Of a stretch of DNA of 22,235 nt, positions 1-7,394 are shown in pieces. Made by a program: the position numbers and the translations under genes. A model generated the notes under the pieces. That model made no database searches. It was not told the origin of the DNA and saw only the letters and a list, made by a program, of their open reading frames with translations. The DNA is from Fusobacteriaceae bacterium (GTDB lineage Bacteria > Fusobacteriota > Fusobacteriia > Fusobacteriales > Fusobacteriaceae). The DNA lies in NCBI GenBank assembly GCA_900764925.1, contig CAAFPW010000047.1:1-22235 (forward strand), in the 5' to 3' direction. How positions within the stretch are numbered: the first letter of the stretch is position 1; the number at the start of each line of letters is the position of its first letter.

Positions 1-76
1 CTGCTGAACCTGATGTCTCATATTTAGGTAGTTGTACCCCATCTGCTACTAATACTTTTACTTTTATCTTTTCCAT
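1..76 (-). CDS. dut: dUTP diphosphatase (dUTPase), N-terminal fragment
   Basis: The first 25 codons of a gene that runs off the left edge of the window. The translation begins MEKIKVKVLVADG and continues through LPKYETSGSA, which matches the N-terminal beta strand and motif 1 (PxYxTxGSAGxDL) of trimeric dUTPases. These enzymes hydrolyse dUTP to dUMP and pyrophosphate, supplying dTMP synthesis and keeping uracil out of DNA. The ATG follows a clear AGGGAGA ribosome binding site with a 6-base spacer, and this site is fused to the TAG stop of the preceding M16 peptidase gene (9-bp gap), so it is the continuing end of the same operon. Only motif 1 is visible; the catalytic motifs lie outside the window. 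Confidence 0.85.
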   Translation of the reverse strand, partial: MEKIKVKVLVADGVQLPKYETSGSA

Positions 77-85
77 TTTTTCTCC

Positions 86-1309
86 CTATACATTTCCTAA
101 AACTGTCCAAGAATAATATTTTTCATCAAATATTATCTGAGCTGTATTTTTTATATCTTCCAATGTTATTTTTTCTATTGATTCTATTATCTTATCAATC
201 TCAATTACCTCTCCATATAATAGGTATGAATTTGCCATTCTATTCATTCTTCCCTTACTTCCTTCAAGACTGAAAGTCAACATACTTAAAAATTGATTTT
301 TAGACTTTTGAAGTTCATAAGCAGTTATTCCATTCTCTTTTATATCTTTGAACTCTTCTCTTATGATATCAATTACCTCTTGATAACTTTCAGGAGTAGT
401 TCCTGCATATACAGTGAAAACTCCCCCCTCTAAAAATGCACTTGAATATGTATAGATAGAATATGCAAGCCCTCTCTCTTCTCTCACTTTTTGAAACAAT
501 CTAGAACTCATATTTCCACCTAATACACTTGAGATAATTGCAGCTGGATATTTCATATCATCTATCAAGCTAACACCTTTACTATTAAAACAAAGATGTA
601 TCTGATTAGTATCTCTCACTATCTTGTTTTCTCCACTATTGATTGTATAAGAGTTATCTATTTTTCTATCTATTGGATAATCTTCTAATTTACCAAAACC
701 TTTTTCTAACATCTTTACTATCTCTTCATAGTCAATCTTTCCAGCTACTGAGATAACTAGGTTAGAAGCTCTGTATTGATCCTTGAAATATCTTATAAAC
801 TTCTCTCTGTCTATACCTTTTAGGCTCTCTATAGTTCCTAGAACACTATTTGATTGTGTTCCAGTTACAGCAAACTTTATGTTTTCATCGTGGATAGTTT
901 CTTCTGGGATATCTTCATACATTCTTATCTCTTCTATTATTACATTTCTCTCTTTTTCAAGATTCTCCTCTGTAAAAGTAGAATTTAAAAACATATCTGC
1001 AAGTATCTCTATCCCCTTTTCAATCTTATTAGATAACATTTGGATATAGTAACATGTAGTATCTCTACTTGTATAAGCATTAATCATTCCACCTTCATTA
1101 TCTATCTCTTCTGAAATCTCTTTTGCACTTCTATTAGTCGTACCTTTAAACATCATATGTTCAATATAGTGAGATACTCCACTCTCTTCTAAATACTCGT
1201 CTCTTGATCCTGTTTTTACAAATACTCCTAAACTCACTGTATTTACACTATCTATATTATCCATCAGTACAGGAATACCATTGGTTAATTTTCTTATCTC
1301 TATACTCAT
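86..1309 (-). CDS. M16 family zinc metallopeptidase (processing-peptidase-like)
   Basis: A 407-residue peptidase of the M16B type (mitochondrial processing peptidase beta / YmxG-like). The inverted zinc motif HxxEH is intact at H47-Y-I-E50-H51, and the third zinc ligand is probably E127 in RNVIIEEIRMYED, 76 residues later as expected for the family. The C-terminal half carries the usual non-catalytic M16 lobe, including GGNMSSRLFQKVREERGLAYS, the segment that helps bind substrate. There is no signal peptide, so it is probably cytoplasmic; its substrate cannot be told from sequence. It follows lptG by 23 bp, with a GGAG ribosome binding site about 7 bases before the ATG, and leads directly into dut. 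M16-dut adjacency suggests a housekeeping operon, not a secreted virulence protease. Confidence 0.9.
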   Translation of the reverse strand: MSIEIRKLTNGIPVLMDNIDSVNTVSLGVFVKTGSRDEYLEESGVSHYIEHMMFKGTTNRSAKEISEEIDNEGGMINAYTSRDTTCYYIQMLSNKIEKGIEILADMFLNSTFTEENLEKERNVIIEEIRMYEDIPEETIHDENIKFAVTGTQSNSVLGTIESLKGIDREKFIRYFKDQYRASNLVISVAGKIDYEEIVKMLEKGFGKLEDYPIDRKIDNSYTINSGENKIVRDTNQIHLCFNSKGVSLIDDMKYPAAIISSVLGGNMSSRLFQKVREERGLAYSIYTYSSAFLEGGVFTVYAGTTPESYQEVIDIIREEFKDIKENGITAYELQKSKNQFLSMLTFSLEGSKGRMNRMANSYLLYGEVIEIDKIIESIEKITLEDIKNTAQIIFDEKYYSWTVLGNV

Positions 1310-1332
1310 TCCTCACTCCGTTCTTATTAATC

Positions 1333-2415
1333 TTAATATTCAGCCTTATTTAGTAGATATATTCCAACTACAAGGAATATTATGTTAGGAATCCATCCTC
1401 CCACAAAAGGATTTAAAAATCCATTGGTACTAAGTGCCTCAAAAGAAGCTTGTACCACATAGTATCCATATCCTAACAGTACACAGATTCCAAGACTAAC
1501 AGCTGAAGTCCCTCTCACATATCTTCCACCTAGTGCAAGTCCTAAAAAGGAGATTACAAAACTAGCAAAAGGAAAAGAGTATCTATTTCCCAATTCAACT
1601 AAAAGTTCTCTTGTATCTCCACCTATACTCTTCATCTCTCTAATTGTTTTTTTCAAATCCTTTATTGTAAGAGTTCTCGGTTCAACTGTTAATGTTATAA
1701 AGTTCTCAGGATTATCTCTATATTTACTATCTGCAAAAAACTCCTGAGTCTCAGCTTTTTTACTATCATCTCCATAGTAAATATTTGTATCTTTTAACAT
1801 CCACATCTCTTTACTAAAATTATATCTTCCCTCTTGAGCTGTTATTATTCTCTCAGCCTTATCAAAAGACTCATTTAGATCTATTATCTGAATATTTTCT
1901 GCAAAACCTGTCTCTCTATTTATCTTCTCCATAAGATAGATATAATTTGAATTTTCTCCACGTAAAAAAGCATTTCTCTTCTCCACAGGAGCAACTCTCT
2001 TCTCTACCTCTCCTCTTCTCAAATCTCTATTTATTTTTAAAGAGATTGGATAAAGAGTATCATTTACAAAAAATACAACTCCAGATACAATAGCTGATAT
2101 AATGATAGGAAACATTATTATTCTTTTAAATTTTACTCCTGAAGTCTTTAATGATATTATCTCTAAATTTGATGCCATACTACTTACAGTCATCATACTT
2201 CCTAAAAGTACAGCTAGTGGTGCTACATCTATAAATGTTCTTGGTAAAAGTGTAACTATATAGTAGATAGCTTCATTTGGAGTAAATCTTCCATCACTTA
2301 AATATTTAACGACTCTAAACAATTGGCTAACTATAAATATCCCCATGAATGCCATCAAACTTAAGAAAAAAGCTTTTATAAAATTTTTACTTATATATTT
2401 ATCTAAAATTTTCAC
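1333..2415 (-). CDS. lptG: LPS export permease LptG (YjgP/YjgQ family)
   Basis: One of the two integral membrane subunits of the LptB2FG ABC transporter, which extracts LPS from the outer leaflet of the inner membrane and pushes it onto the LptC/LptA bridge. The 360-residue protein has the family layout: three N-terminal membrane segments (about residues 15-33, 50-80 and 99-117), a periplasmic beta-jellyroll from about 120 to 275, and three C-terminal membrane segments (about 278-297, 304-324 and 337-357). The stretches NSNYIYLMEKI and GRYNFSKEMWML resemble the LptG version of the jellyroll more than LptF, as does its second position in the pair. The start is GTG, sharing one base with the TAG stop of lptF. 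I am sure of the family; the assignment as G rather than F is likely but rests on memory of the E. coli proteins. Confidence 0.88.
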   Translation of the reverse strand: MKILDKYISKNFIKAFFLSLMAFMGIFIVSQLFRVVKYLSDGRFTPNEAIYYIVTLLPRTFIDVAPLAVLLGSMMTVSSMASNLEIISLKTSGVKFKRIIMFPIIISAIVSGVVFFVNDTLYPISLKINRDLRRGEVEKRVAPVEKRNAFLRGENSNYIYLMEKINRETGFAENIQIIDLNESFDKAERIITAQEGRYNFSKEMWMLKDTNIYYGDDSKKAETQEFFADSKYRDNPENFITLTVEPRTLTIKDLKKTIREMKSIGGDTRELLVELGNRYSFPFASFVISFLGLALGGRYVRGTSAVSLGICVLLGYGYYVVQASFEALSTNGFLNPFVGGWIPNIIFLVVGIYLLNKAEY

Positions 2416-2426
2416 TATATCACCTC
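2413..2426 (-). promoter_or_regulatory. Ribosome binding site and overlapping stop/GTG start of lptG
   Basis: On the minus strand the junction reads GAGGTGATATAGTG. A strong Shine-Dalgarno GAGGTGA ends four bases before GTG, and the lptF stop TAG overlaps the GTG by one base. It is the only non-ATG start I see in the window. The one-base overlap predicts translational coupling, which would help make LptF and LptG in equal amounts. Confidence 0.8.
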
Positions 2427-3491
2427 AGCTTTTTTCCTATACATAAGTAGAGTTACTAAAAATAGTATTACATTTGGTGTCCACACCCCTATAAAAGCTG
2501 GAACAACACCTTTTCCTGCCATTACCATTCCTATATTAAGACATGTTATATAAGAGAAGATAACTATTAAGCTCAAAGCGAAATTAGCTCCTTTTCCACT
2601 TCTATGATGCCCAATAGATAAAAATACTCCTAAAAGAGATAACATCATAGTAGAAAGTGGTACTGCTAACTTCTTATTTATCTCCACTTTATAAGGTATC
2701 TTTTCCTCTAAAGTTTTATCTTTCATCTCTCTGATAAGAGTTCCTATTCCCATAGCTTCCATATTGTCCACTTTGATTTCCATCTCACTAAAATAAGCTG
2801 CCAATGGAACTCTTTTCTCATCAAATTCCCCTCTCAATGTTTCTTTTCCCTTTTCATTGAAATTATAGAACTTCGAATTTTTTAAAACCATTGCTGAATC
2901 CTTCCAATAAGCTTCCTCTCCCACTACAACAGTTGGAAATGGTTTATCTTCAGCTTTTTGGAATATAAGTACTCCCTTAGCAACTTTTTCTTTTCCTTCC
3001 AATCTATCTATATAAAGGTTATACTCATCCACCTCATCTATAAATGTTTTTTCTTTCAACTGAAAAACTGGATTCTCATAAGCTATTTTAGTAGTCAGAT
3101 ATTGTAATTTTGCCACTGATCTTGGTATTATGCTCTCTTGTAAAAAGAATATAAAAATAGTTACTCCCACAGCAGCAAAAAATACTGGTTTAACTATCTC
3201 TCTCAACGACATACCAACAGCACTCATAGCTGTAGCTTCACTAGTTCTAGTAAATTTTGAAAAAGTCAACATTATTCCTAAAAACATTCCCATTGGTATA
3301 GTTTGAGCAAGTATTGGTGGAAGATAAAAAGACAGTATTCTCAATACATCTATGATAGAAATTCCTTTTACTATTATGTTCTCCATCATAGTCACAATTA
3401 TATCTATCAAAAATATAAAAGTGAATAGAGAAACTCCAAATATTACAGGCATTTTTATCTCATTTAGAATATATCTATCTATTATTTTCAT
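2415..3491 (-). CDS. lptF: LPS export permease LptF (YjgP/YjgQ family)
   Basis: The partner of LptG in the inner-membrane LPS extractor. The 358-residue protein shows three membrane segments near the N-terminus (about residues 15-36, 52-78 and 101-118), a periplasmic jellyroll (about 120-265), and three membrane segments at the C-terminus (about 274-294, 303-325 and 333-351). The cytoplasmic loop TRTSEATAMSAVGMS (81-95) matches the family's coupling-helix region that contacts LptB. The gene follows cvpA by 9 bp with a TAGGAGAGG junction, in which the cvpA stop is part of the ribosome binding site. It is first in the pair, as lptF is in E. coli, and its N-terminal half looks more like LptF than LptG. 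LptB is encoded 8 kb upstream in the same apparent operon. Confidence 0.88.
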   Translation of the reverse strand: MKIIDRYILNEIKMPVIFGVSLFTFIFLIDIIVTMMENIIVKGISIIDVLRILSFYLPPILAQTIPMGMFLGIMLTFSKFTRTSEATAMSAVGMSLREIVKPVFFAAVGVTIFIFFLQESIIPRSVAKLQYLTTKIAYENPVFQLKEKTFIDEVDEYNLYIDRLEGKEKVAKGVLIFQKAEDKPFPTVVVGEEAYWKDSAMVLKNSKFYNFNEKGKETLRGEFDEKRVPLAAYFSEMEIKVDNMEAMGIGTLIREMKDKTLEEKIPYKVEINKKLAVPLSTMMLSLLGVFLSIGHHRSGKGANFALSLIVIFSYITCLNIGMVMAGKGVVPAFIGVWTPNVILFLVTLLMYRKKAEVI

Positions 3492-3500
3492 ATACCTCTC

Positions 3501-4034
3501 CTAAAAAATTTTATTCATATATCTATCTATAAGTTTCTCATTCTTTATATCATTTAATTTATCTTTAAAAACTTTTGGAATATAGTTTTCTATAAGTGGT
3601 GCTGTCTTTAAAAAAGTCTCTGCTGCCTTACTATTTTCACCATATTTTTTTATTTGTGGAAATAGATCAGCTGAGAAATTGAAAATAAATATTATAACCA
3701 AAGCTAGTACAGCTCCCTTTATAGCTCCTATTATTCCTCCCAAAACTCTTAAAATAAATCCTTTAGTCAATCCTTCCATTATATTTCTAATGAAGTGGAT
3801 AATTATTCCTATTACTATATAAACAGCCCAAAACATAACTATATATGTTAAAAAATAGCTAGTTTCAGTTGTTTCTAATTTTAAGAACTCCATCAATATA
3901 GGTGTAAAGTATCTTGCAGCTACAAAGTTTATAACCAATCCAAACACTGACAAGAACTCTACAAATAATCCATTTTTTAATCCATCTAATATTGCCAAAA
4001 CTAAAATAATCAATATTACAATATCTAAATACAT
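3501..4034 (-). CDS. CvpA family inner-membrane protein
   Basis: A 177-residue protein with four predicted membrane segments (about residues 3-20, 25-45, 60-82 and 98-121) and a polar C-terminal tail of about 55 residues. The opening YLDIVILIILVLAILDGLKNGL, split here as an N-terminal helix ending in D17-G18-x-K20-N-G, is the hallmark of the CvpA (colicin V production) family. The GxxxG-like stretch VLGGIIGAIKGA at 97-108 is also typical. The molecular function of the family is not settled; homologues have been linked to envelope stress and bile tolerance. Here it sits between the RNA methyltransferase gene and lptF with 9-10 bp gaps, so its expression is tied to LPS transport genes. Its ribosome binding site is fused to the previous stop (TAAAGGGG). 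Confidence 0.85.
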   Translation of the reverse strand: MYLDIVILIILVLAILDGLKNGLFVEFLSVFGLVINFVAARYFTPILMEFLKLETTETSYFLTYIVMFWAVYIVIGIIIHFIRNIMEGLTKGFILRVLGGIIGAIKGAVLALVIIFIFNFSADLFPQIKKYGENSKAAETFLKTAPLIENYIPKVFKDKLNDIKNEKLIDRYMNKIF

Positions 4035-4044
4035 ATTTACCCCT

Positions 4045-5226
4045 TTAGTTGTTTATTATTCTTACCCAAAGTGCCTTCAAATACAAAGTTTCTGGCACAT
4101 GTAATATCCAAGGATGATCCTCAGGTTGATAGTTTATCCCTATTACCTGTAAAAGTTTTCCATTCTTAGAAGCTGCCATTCTTGTTACCTCTATCAAATC
4201 TTGTAGAGATATGTGATAAGCACATGTTATGACACCTAATATTCCACCATCTTCCAAAAGTTTAAAACTATCATCACAAAGTTCAAAGAAAAAGTCTCTT
4301 CCTCTATGAATATCAGCTTTTCTCTTTATTAGTGAAGGAGGATCCAAAGTTATTACATCAAATTTCTCTCCTCTTCCAACCAATGTCTTTAGAAGTAAAA
4401 AAGCATCCCCTTCCATAGTTGTAAAATTCCCTTCAAAACCATTTAACTCATAGTTTTCTCTACATAGCTCCAAAGCATGAGGTTCCTTATCAATTGCCAC
4501 TACCTTTTTACAATTCTCTTTTAGAGCAGCCATTGAAAATCCACCACTACTTGAAAATACATCTAAAAATCTTGTATCCTTATTCAAGTATTTTCTAATA
4601 AACTTTCTAGAATCTCTTTGATCCAAGAAAAATCCAGTTTTTTGTCCATCTATAATATCTATTCCATACTTTAATCCATTATCTTCCATAACAACTCTTT
4701 CAGGGATTTCTCCATAAATAATTCCTGTCTTTTGCTCTACTCCCTCATGAGTTCTATTTTCTACATCACTTCTTTCATAGATACCTTTAGGTTTCATAAC
4801 TTTCTTTATAGCATTTATTATCTCCTGTCTGAATTTTTCTACTCCAGAGTTTCTAAATTGTACAGCTACATATTTATCAAACTTATCTATTATAAGCCCT
4901 GGTATCCCATCTCCCTCTGAAAAGAATGCTCTTACACAGTTAGTTTCATTATATAGATGCTCTCTTTTCTTATAGGCACTTCTTATCTTATTTAAAATAA
5001 AATCCTTATCTATCTTTTCATCCTTAGTTGTAAGAACTCTTACATAAGCTGATGTAGAATCTGTAACATAACCTCTTCCTATGAAGGTCATATCTTCCAT
5101 GCATACATCAACTATATCTCCATTTTCAATCTTTCCTATTGTACTTTTAACCTCATCTTTAAATATATTGGGATAGAAATTTTGAATCTTTTTTTCCTTC
5201 CCTTTTTCTAAAATTATTTTAGCCAT
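4045..5226 (-). CDS. Class I SAM-dependent rRNA methyltransferase (RlmI-like)
   Basis: A 393-residue RNA 5-methylcytosine methyltransferase of the RlmI/YwbD group. In order it shows an N-terminal PUA RNA-binding domain (about residues 2-80), a linker domain with the family motif KTGFFLDQRDSR (196-207), SAM-binding motif I LDVFSSSGGFS (221-231), an acidic ribose-binding segment AIDKEP (244-249), motif IV DPPSL (295-299), and the candidate catalytic cysteine C335 in VITCAYHIS. E. coli RlmI methylates 23S rRNA C1962; the target here is inferred only. At the catalytic cysteine the usual TCSCS-type motif is TCAYHIS, which keeps the first cysteine. The ATG follows TAAGGAGAGG, fused to the alr stop, with a 9-bp gap. 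Confidence 0.88.
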   Translation of the reverse strand: MAKIILEKGKEKKIQNFYPNIFKDEVKSTIGKIENGDIVDVCMEDMTFIGRGYVTDSTSAYVRVLTTKDEKIDKDFILNKIRSAYKKREHLYNETNCVRAFFSEGDGIPGLIIDKFDKYVAVQFRNSGVEKFRQEIINAIKKVMKPKGIYERSDVENRTHEGVEQKTGIIYGEIPERVVMEDNGLKYGIDIIDGQKTGFFLDQRDSRKFIRKYLNKDTRFLDVFSSSGGFSMAALKENCKKVVAIDKEPHALELCRENYELNGFEGNFTTMEGDAFLLLKTLVGRGEKFDVITLDPPSLIKRKADIHRGRDFFFELCDDSFKLLEDGGILGVITCAYHISLQDLIEVTRMAASKNGKLLQVIGINYQPEDHPWILHVPETLYLKALWVRIINN

Positions 5227-5235
5227 GCCCTCTCC

Positions 5236-6333
5236 TTATCTTATTATCAAATATGGTTTCCCATTCTCTCTATACACTCTATATACTCTTCTTCCTATTC
5301 CTGTTAGAATATCCCAAGAACACTTATGTTCTACATTTATCTCTTCGATAATATCATCTCTTACTACAATTACCTCTGTTCCTAGGTTAATCTTCTCTTT
5401 TATATTGTTTGGTATTTTTACCATACACATATCCATACATATCTCTCCAATTATTGGACATTTCTCTCCCTCAATAATAACATAGCTCTTATTGGAAAAC
5501 TCTTTTTTTATACCATCTGCATACCCCATACCAATAGTAGCAAATGTTTCTCCCTTACAAAGAGTGTACTTTCTTCCATAAGAGATAAAAGAATCCTCCT
5601 CCACTGTTCTTATTGCTAATATCTTAGTTTTTACACTAAATACTCTTTTTAAGTCTGACACTCTATAGTTAGCTATCATTCCATACATACATATTCCAGC
5701 TCTTACCATATTTCCAATATAACCTTGGTTGAATCTCAAAATTCCACCACTATTCAAAATATGTAAATATTTTACTCTATCTCTATATTTATCAAATACT
5801 TCAAATTTTTTAAGCTGTTGCTCTGTATAATCATCAGAGATTTCATTAAAACCATCAGCATCAGAAAGATGTGAATAGATACCCTGTATATTTAGCCCGT
5901 TTTTTAAGCAATACTCTACTACCTCTACTCCTTCATCTACTAGAAATCCTAATCTTCCCATTCCAGTATCTATTTTTATATGCATCCCTATATCTATTTT
6001 ATTTTCTTCAACATATCTTATTTGATCCCAATTCCCTATAGTTATCTGTATATCATTTTCATATGCAGTAAGAATTTCATCATTTAATAGTGATCCTAAG
6101 ATCAGTATCTCCTCTTTTATTCCTGCTTCTCTTAACTCTATCGCTTCATCTAAACAAGCTACTGCAAATATTTTTATTCCATTTTTAGCTAAATATTTAG
6201 CTGTTTCCTTTGCTCCAAATCCATAGCTGTTAGCTTTGACTACTGCCATTATTTCCGTTCCGTGAACTTTTTCCTTTATTTTTTTTATATTAAAAAGTAA
6301 ATTGTCCATATCTATTTCTAACCATGCTCTCAT
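5236..6333 (-). CDS. alr: Alanine racemase
   Basis: PLP-dependent racemase that converts L-alanine to D-alanine for peptidoglycan. From the chosen start MRAWLEIDMDN the protein is 365 residues, the normal family length. The PLP-binding lysine is K33 in VVKANSYGFG, the second catalytic base is probably Y252 in ISYGRKYT, and the conserved blocks IDTGMGRLGF (121-130), RAGICMYG (211-218), GYADG (270-274) and EICMDMCMV (297-305) are intact. The common His of YGHG is Phe here. An in-frame ATG 93 bases upstream would add 31 residues, but they do not resemble the family and their DNA contains a palindrome and a promoter-like element. AGAGGGA precedes the start used here. The gene follows secF after 108 bp and is tightly joined to the methyltransferase gene. 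Confidence 0.93.
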   Translation of the reverse strand: MRAWLEIDMDNLLFNIKKIKEKVHGTEIMAVVKANSYGFGAKETAKYLAKNGIKIFAVACLDEAIELREAGIKEEILILGSLLNDEILTAYENDIQITIGNWDQIRYVEENKIDIGMHIKIDTGMGRLGFLVDEGVEVVEYCLKNGLNIQGIYSHLSDADGFNEISDDYTEQQLKKFEVFDKYRDRVKYLHILNSGGILRFNQGYIGNMVRAGICMYGMIANYRVSDLKRVFSVKTKILAIRTVEEDSFISYGRKYTLCKGETFATIGMGYADGIKKEFSNKSYVIIEGEKCPIIGEICMDMCMVKIPNNIKEKINLGTEVIVVRDDIIEEINVEHKCSWDILTGIGRRVYRVYRENGKPYLIIR

Positions 6334-6338
6334 CTTCG

Positions 6339-6345
6339 TCCCTCT
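6339..6345 (-). promoter_or_regulatory. Ribosome binding site that fixes the alr start
   Basis: The minus strand reads AGAGGGACGAAG then ATG, so AGAGGGA ends five bases before the ATG at 6333. This supports the shorter alr product over the in-frame ATG at 6426, where I see no family similarity in the extra residues. Confidence 0.7.
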
Positions 6346-6378
6346 TTCTTGCAATAATCTCGCTTTCACTAATTGAAA

Positions 6379-6407
6379 AGAATACCAGAGTAACCAATAA
6401 TTGGTTA
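6379..6407 (-). promoter_or_regulatory. Candidate internal extended -10 promoter for alr
   Basis: On the minus strand TGG directly precedes TATTCT (the -10 at 6379-6384), giving a TGn extended -10. A 17-bp spacer places the -35 at 6402-6407 (TAACCA), a poor match to TTGACA, which extended -10 promoters can tolerate. The predicted transcript would start near 6372 with a leader of about 39 bases before alr. Since this is the longest gap inside the operon, an internal promoter is plausible, but one good hexamer in AT-rich DNA is weak evidence. Confidence 0.4.
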
Positions 6408-6411
6408 CTCT
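6387..6411. promoter_or_regulatory. 25-bp near-perfect palindrome, candidate operator upstream of alr
   Basis: Two perfect 12-bp arms (AGAGTAACCAAT and its complement ATTGGTTACTCT) flank one central base. It starts 31 bp past the secF stop and ends 53 bp before the alr start, overlapping the spacer and -35 of the candidate alr promoter. No run of T follows on either strand, and a one-base centre is typical of a binding site for a dimeric repressor, not of a terminator. I do not recognise the motif as the site of a named regulator. Confidence 0.6.
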
Positions 6412-6441
6412 ATATTCCTTAAGCAAAAGTTATTTTTAAAA

Positions 6442-7392
6442 TTATACTAATATTTTCTCTTCTGTCTCTTTTTTCTCTTCTTTTTGAAGTTTTTTCTCTA
6501 TTCCAGAGCTTCCTCCATCTCTTTTTTTCTTATCTAAAAGATACATAATTGGAGTTGCTACAAACACAGAACTGTATGTTCCAGCTAAGATACCTATTAG
6601 AAGAGTTACTATAAATGTCTTTAAAGAATCTCCTCCAAATATTAAGATAGCTATAATAGCAAATAGTGTTGTTACAGATGTATTAATAGTTCTTATCATA
6701 ACTTGATTAATACTCTTATCTAGAATATCTTCAAAAGATAGTTTCTCTTTTGTTTTACGTTTTAAATTCTCTCTTACTCTGTCAAATACAACTATTGTAT
6801 TGTTGATAGAGTATCCTAAAATAGTTAGAACTGCAGCTATAAATGGAGTATCTACCTCATAACCTAGTAGTGCTATTACTCCTACAGCTATTATAATATC
6901 ATGTAAAAGAGCTGCTACTGCTCCTATTGAGAATAAAAACTCAAATCTCATTGTGATGTATAGAATTATTAATACTGTTCCTATTGCTAGAGAGTAAATT
7001 GCAGATGTTTTTAACTCCTTACCTATACTTGCTCCAACTTTATCAACTTTATCTAAATTATAATTTCCTACATCTTTTAAACTTTCAAGAACTTTCTCTT
7101 TTTGATCCTCACTTAACTCTTGAGTTCTAATAATTACAGTATTATCTTCTGAAACCTGTACTTTTCTACTATTAGGACTAAATTGTGGTATCTCTTTAGC
7201 AACCCTATCTAAGTTACTATTGATATCCTTTAAAGTTATACTTTGATTATATTTTACTTGAATAAGGTTTCCTCCAGAAAAATCTATTCCATAGTTTAAA
7301 CCTTTAAAAATCAACACTCCTAAAGACATAACTACTAGTAGAAGAGAAAGTCCTAAGTATCTTTTACTATTTCTTATAATTCCTATTTGCAT
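6442..7392 (-). CDS. secF: Protein translocase subunit SecF
   Basis: Membrane subunit that works with SecD to use the ion gradient to pull secreted proteins through SecYEG and recycle the channel. The 316-residue protein has a first membrane segment (about residues 13-30), the family motif GIDFSGG (35-41), a periplasmic domain (about 45-125), and five further membrane segments up to about 285, then a charged Lys/Glu-rich cytoplasmic tail. The fourth-segment signature GYSINNTIVVFDRVREN (193-209) is the classic SecF block. It starts 2 bp after the secD stop (TAGTTATG) with GGGGGAGA inside the end of secD as its ribosome binding site, so the two are almost certainly translated together. Confidence 0.96.
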   Translation of the reverse strand: MQIGIIRNSKRYLGLSLLLVVMSLGVLIFKGLNYGIDFSGGNLIQVKYNQSITLKDINSNLDRVAKEIPQFSPNSRKVQVSEDNTVIIRTQELSEDQKEKVLESLKDVGNYNLDKVDKVGASIGKELKTSAIYSLAIGTVLIILYITMRFEFLFSIGAVAALLHDIIIAVGVIALLGYEVDTPFIAAVLTILGYSINNTIVVFDRVRENLKRKTKEKLSFEDILDKSINQVMIRTINTSVTTLFAIIAILIFGGDSLKTFIVTLLIGILAGTYSSVFVATPIMYLLDKKKRDGGSSGIEKKLQKEEKKETEEKILV

Positions 7393-7394
7393 AA

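Noticed and set aside
6387..6411. The palindrome before alr as a secF terminator
   Set aside because: No T run follows on either strand, and the arms leave only one central base, so a transcript hairpin would have to open several pairs to form a loop.
6334..6426. In-frame ATG at 6426 that would extend alr by 31 residues
   Set aside because: The added residues do not resemble alanine racemases, their DNA contains the 25-bp palindrome, and a good ribosome binding site stands before the ATG at 6333.
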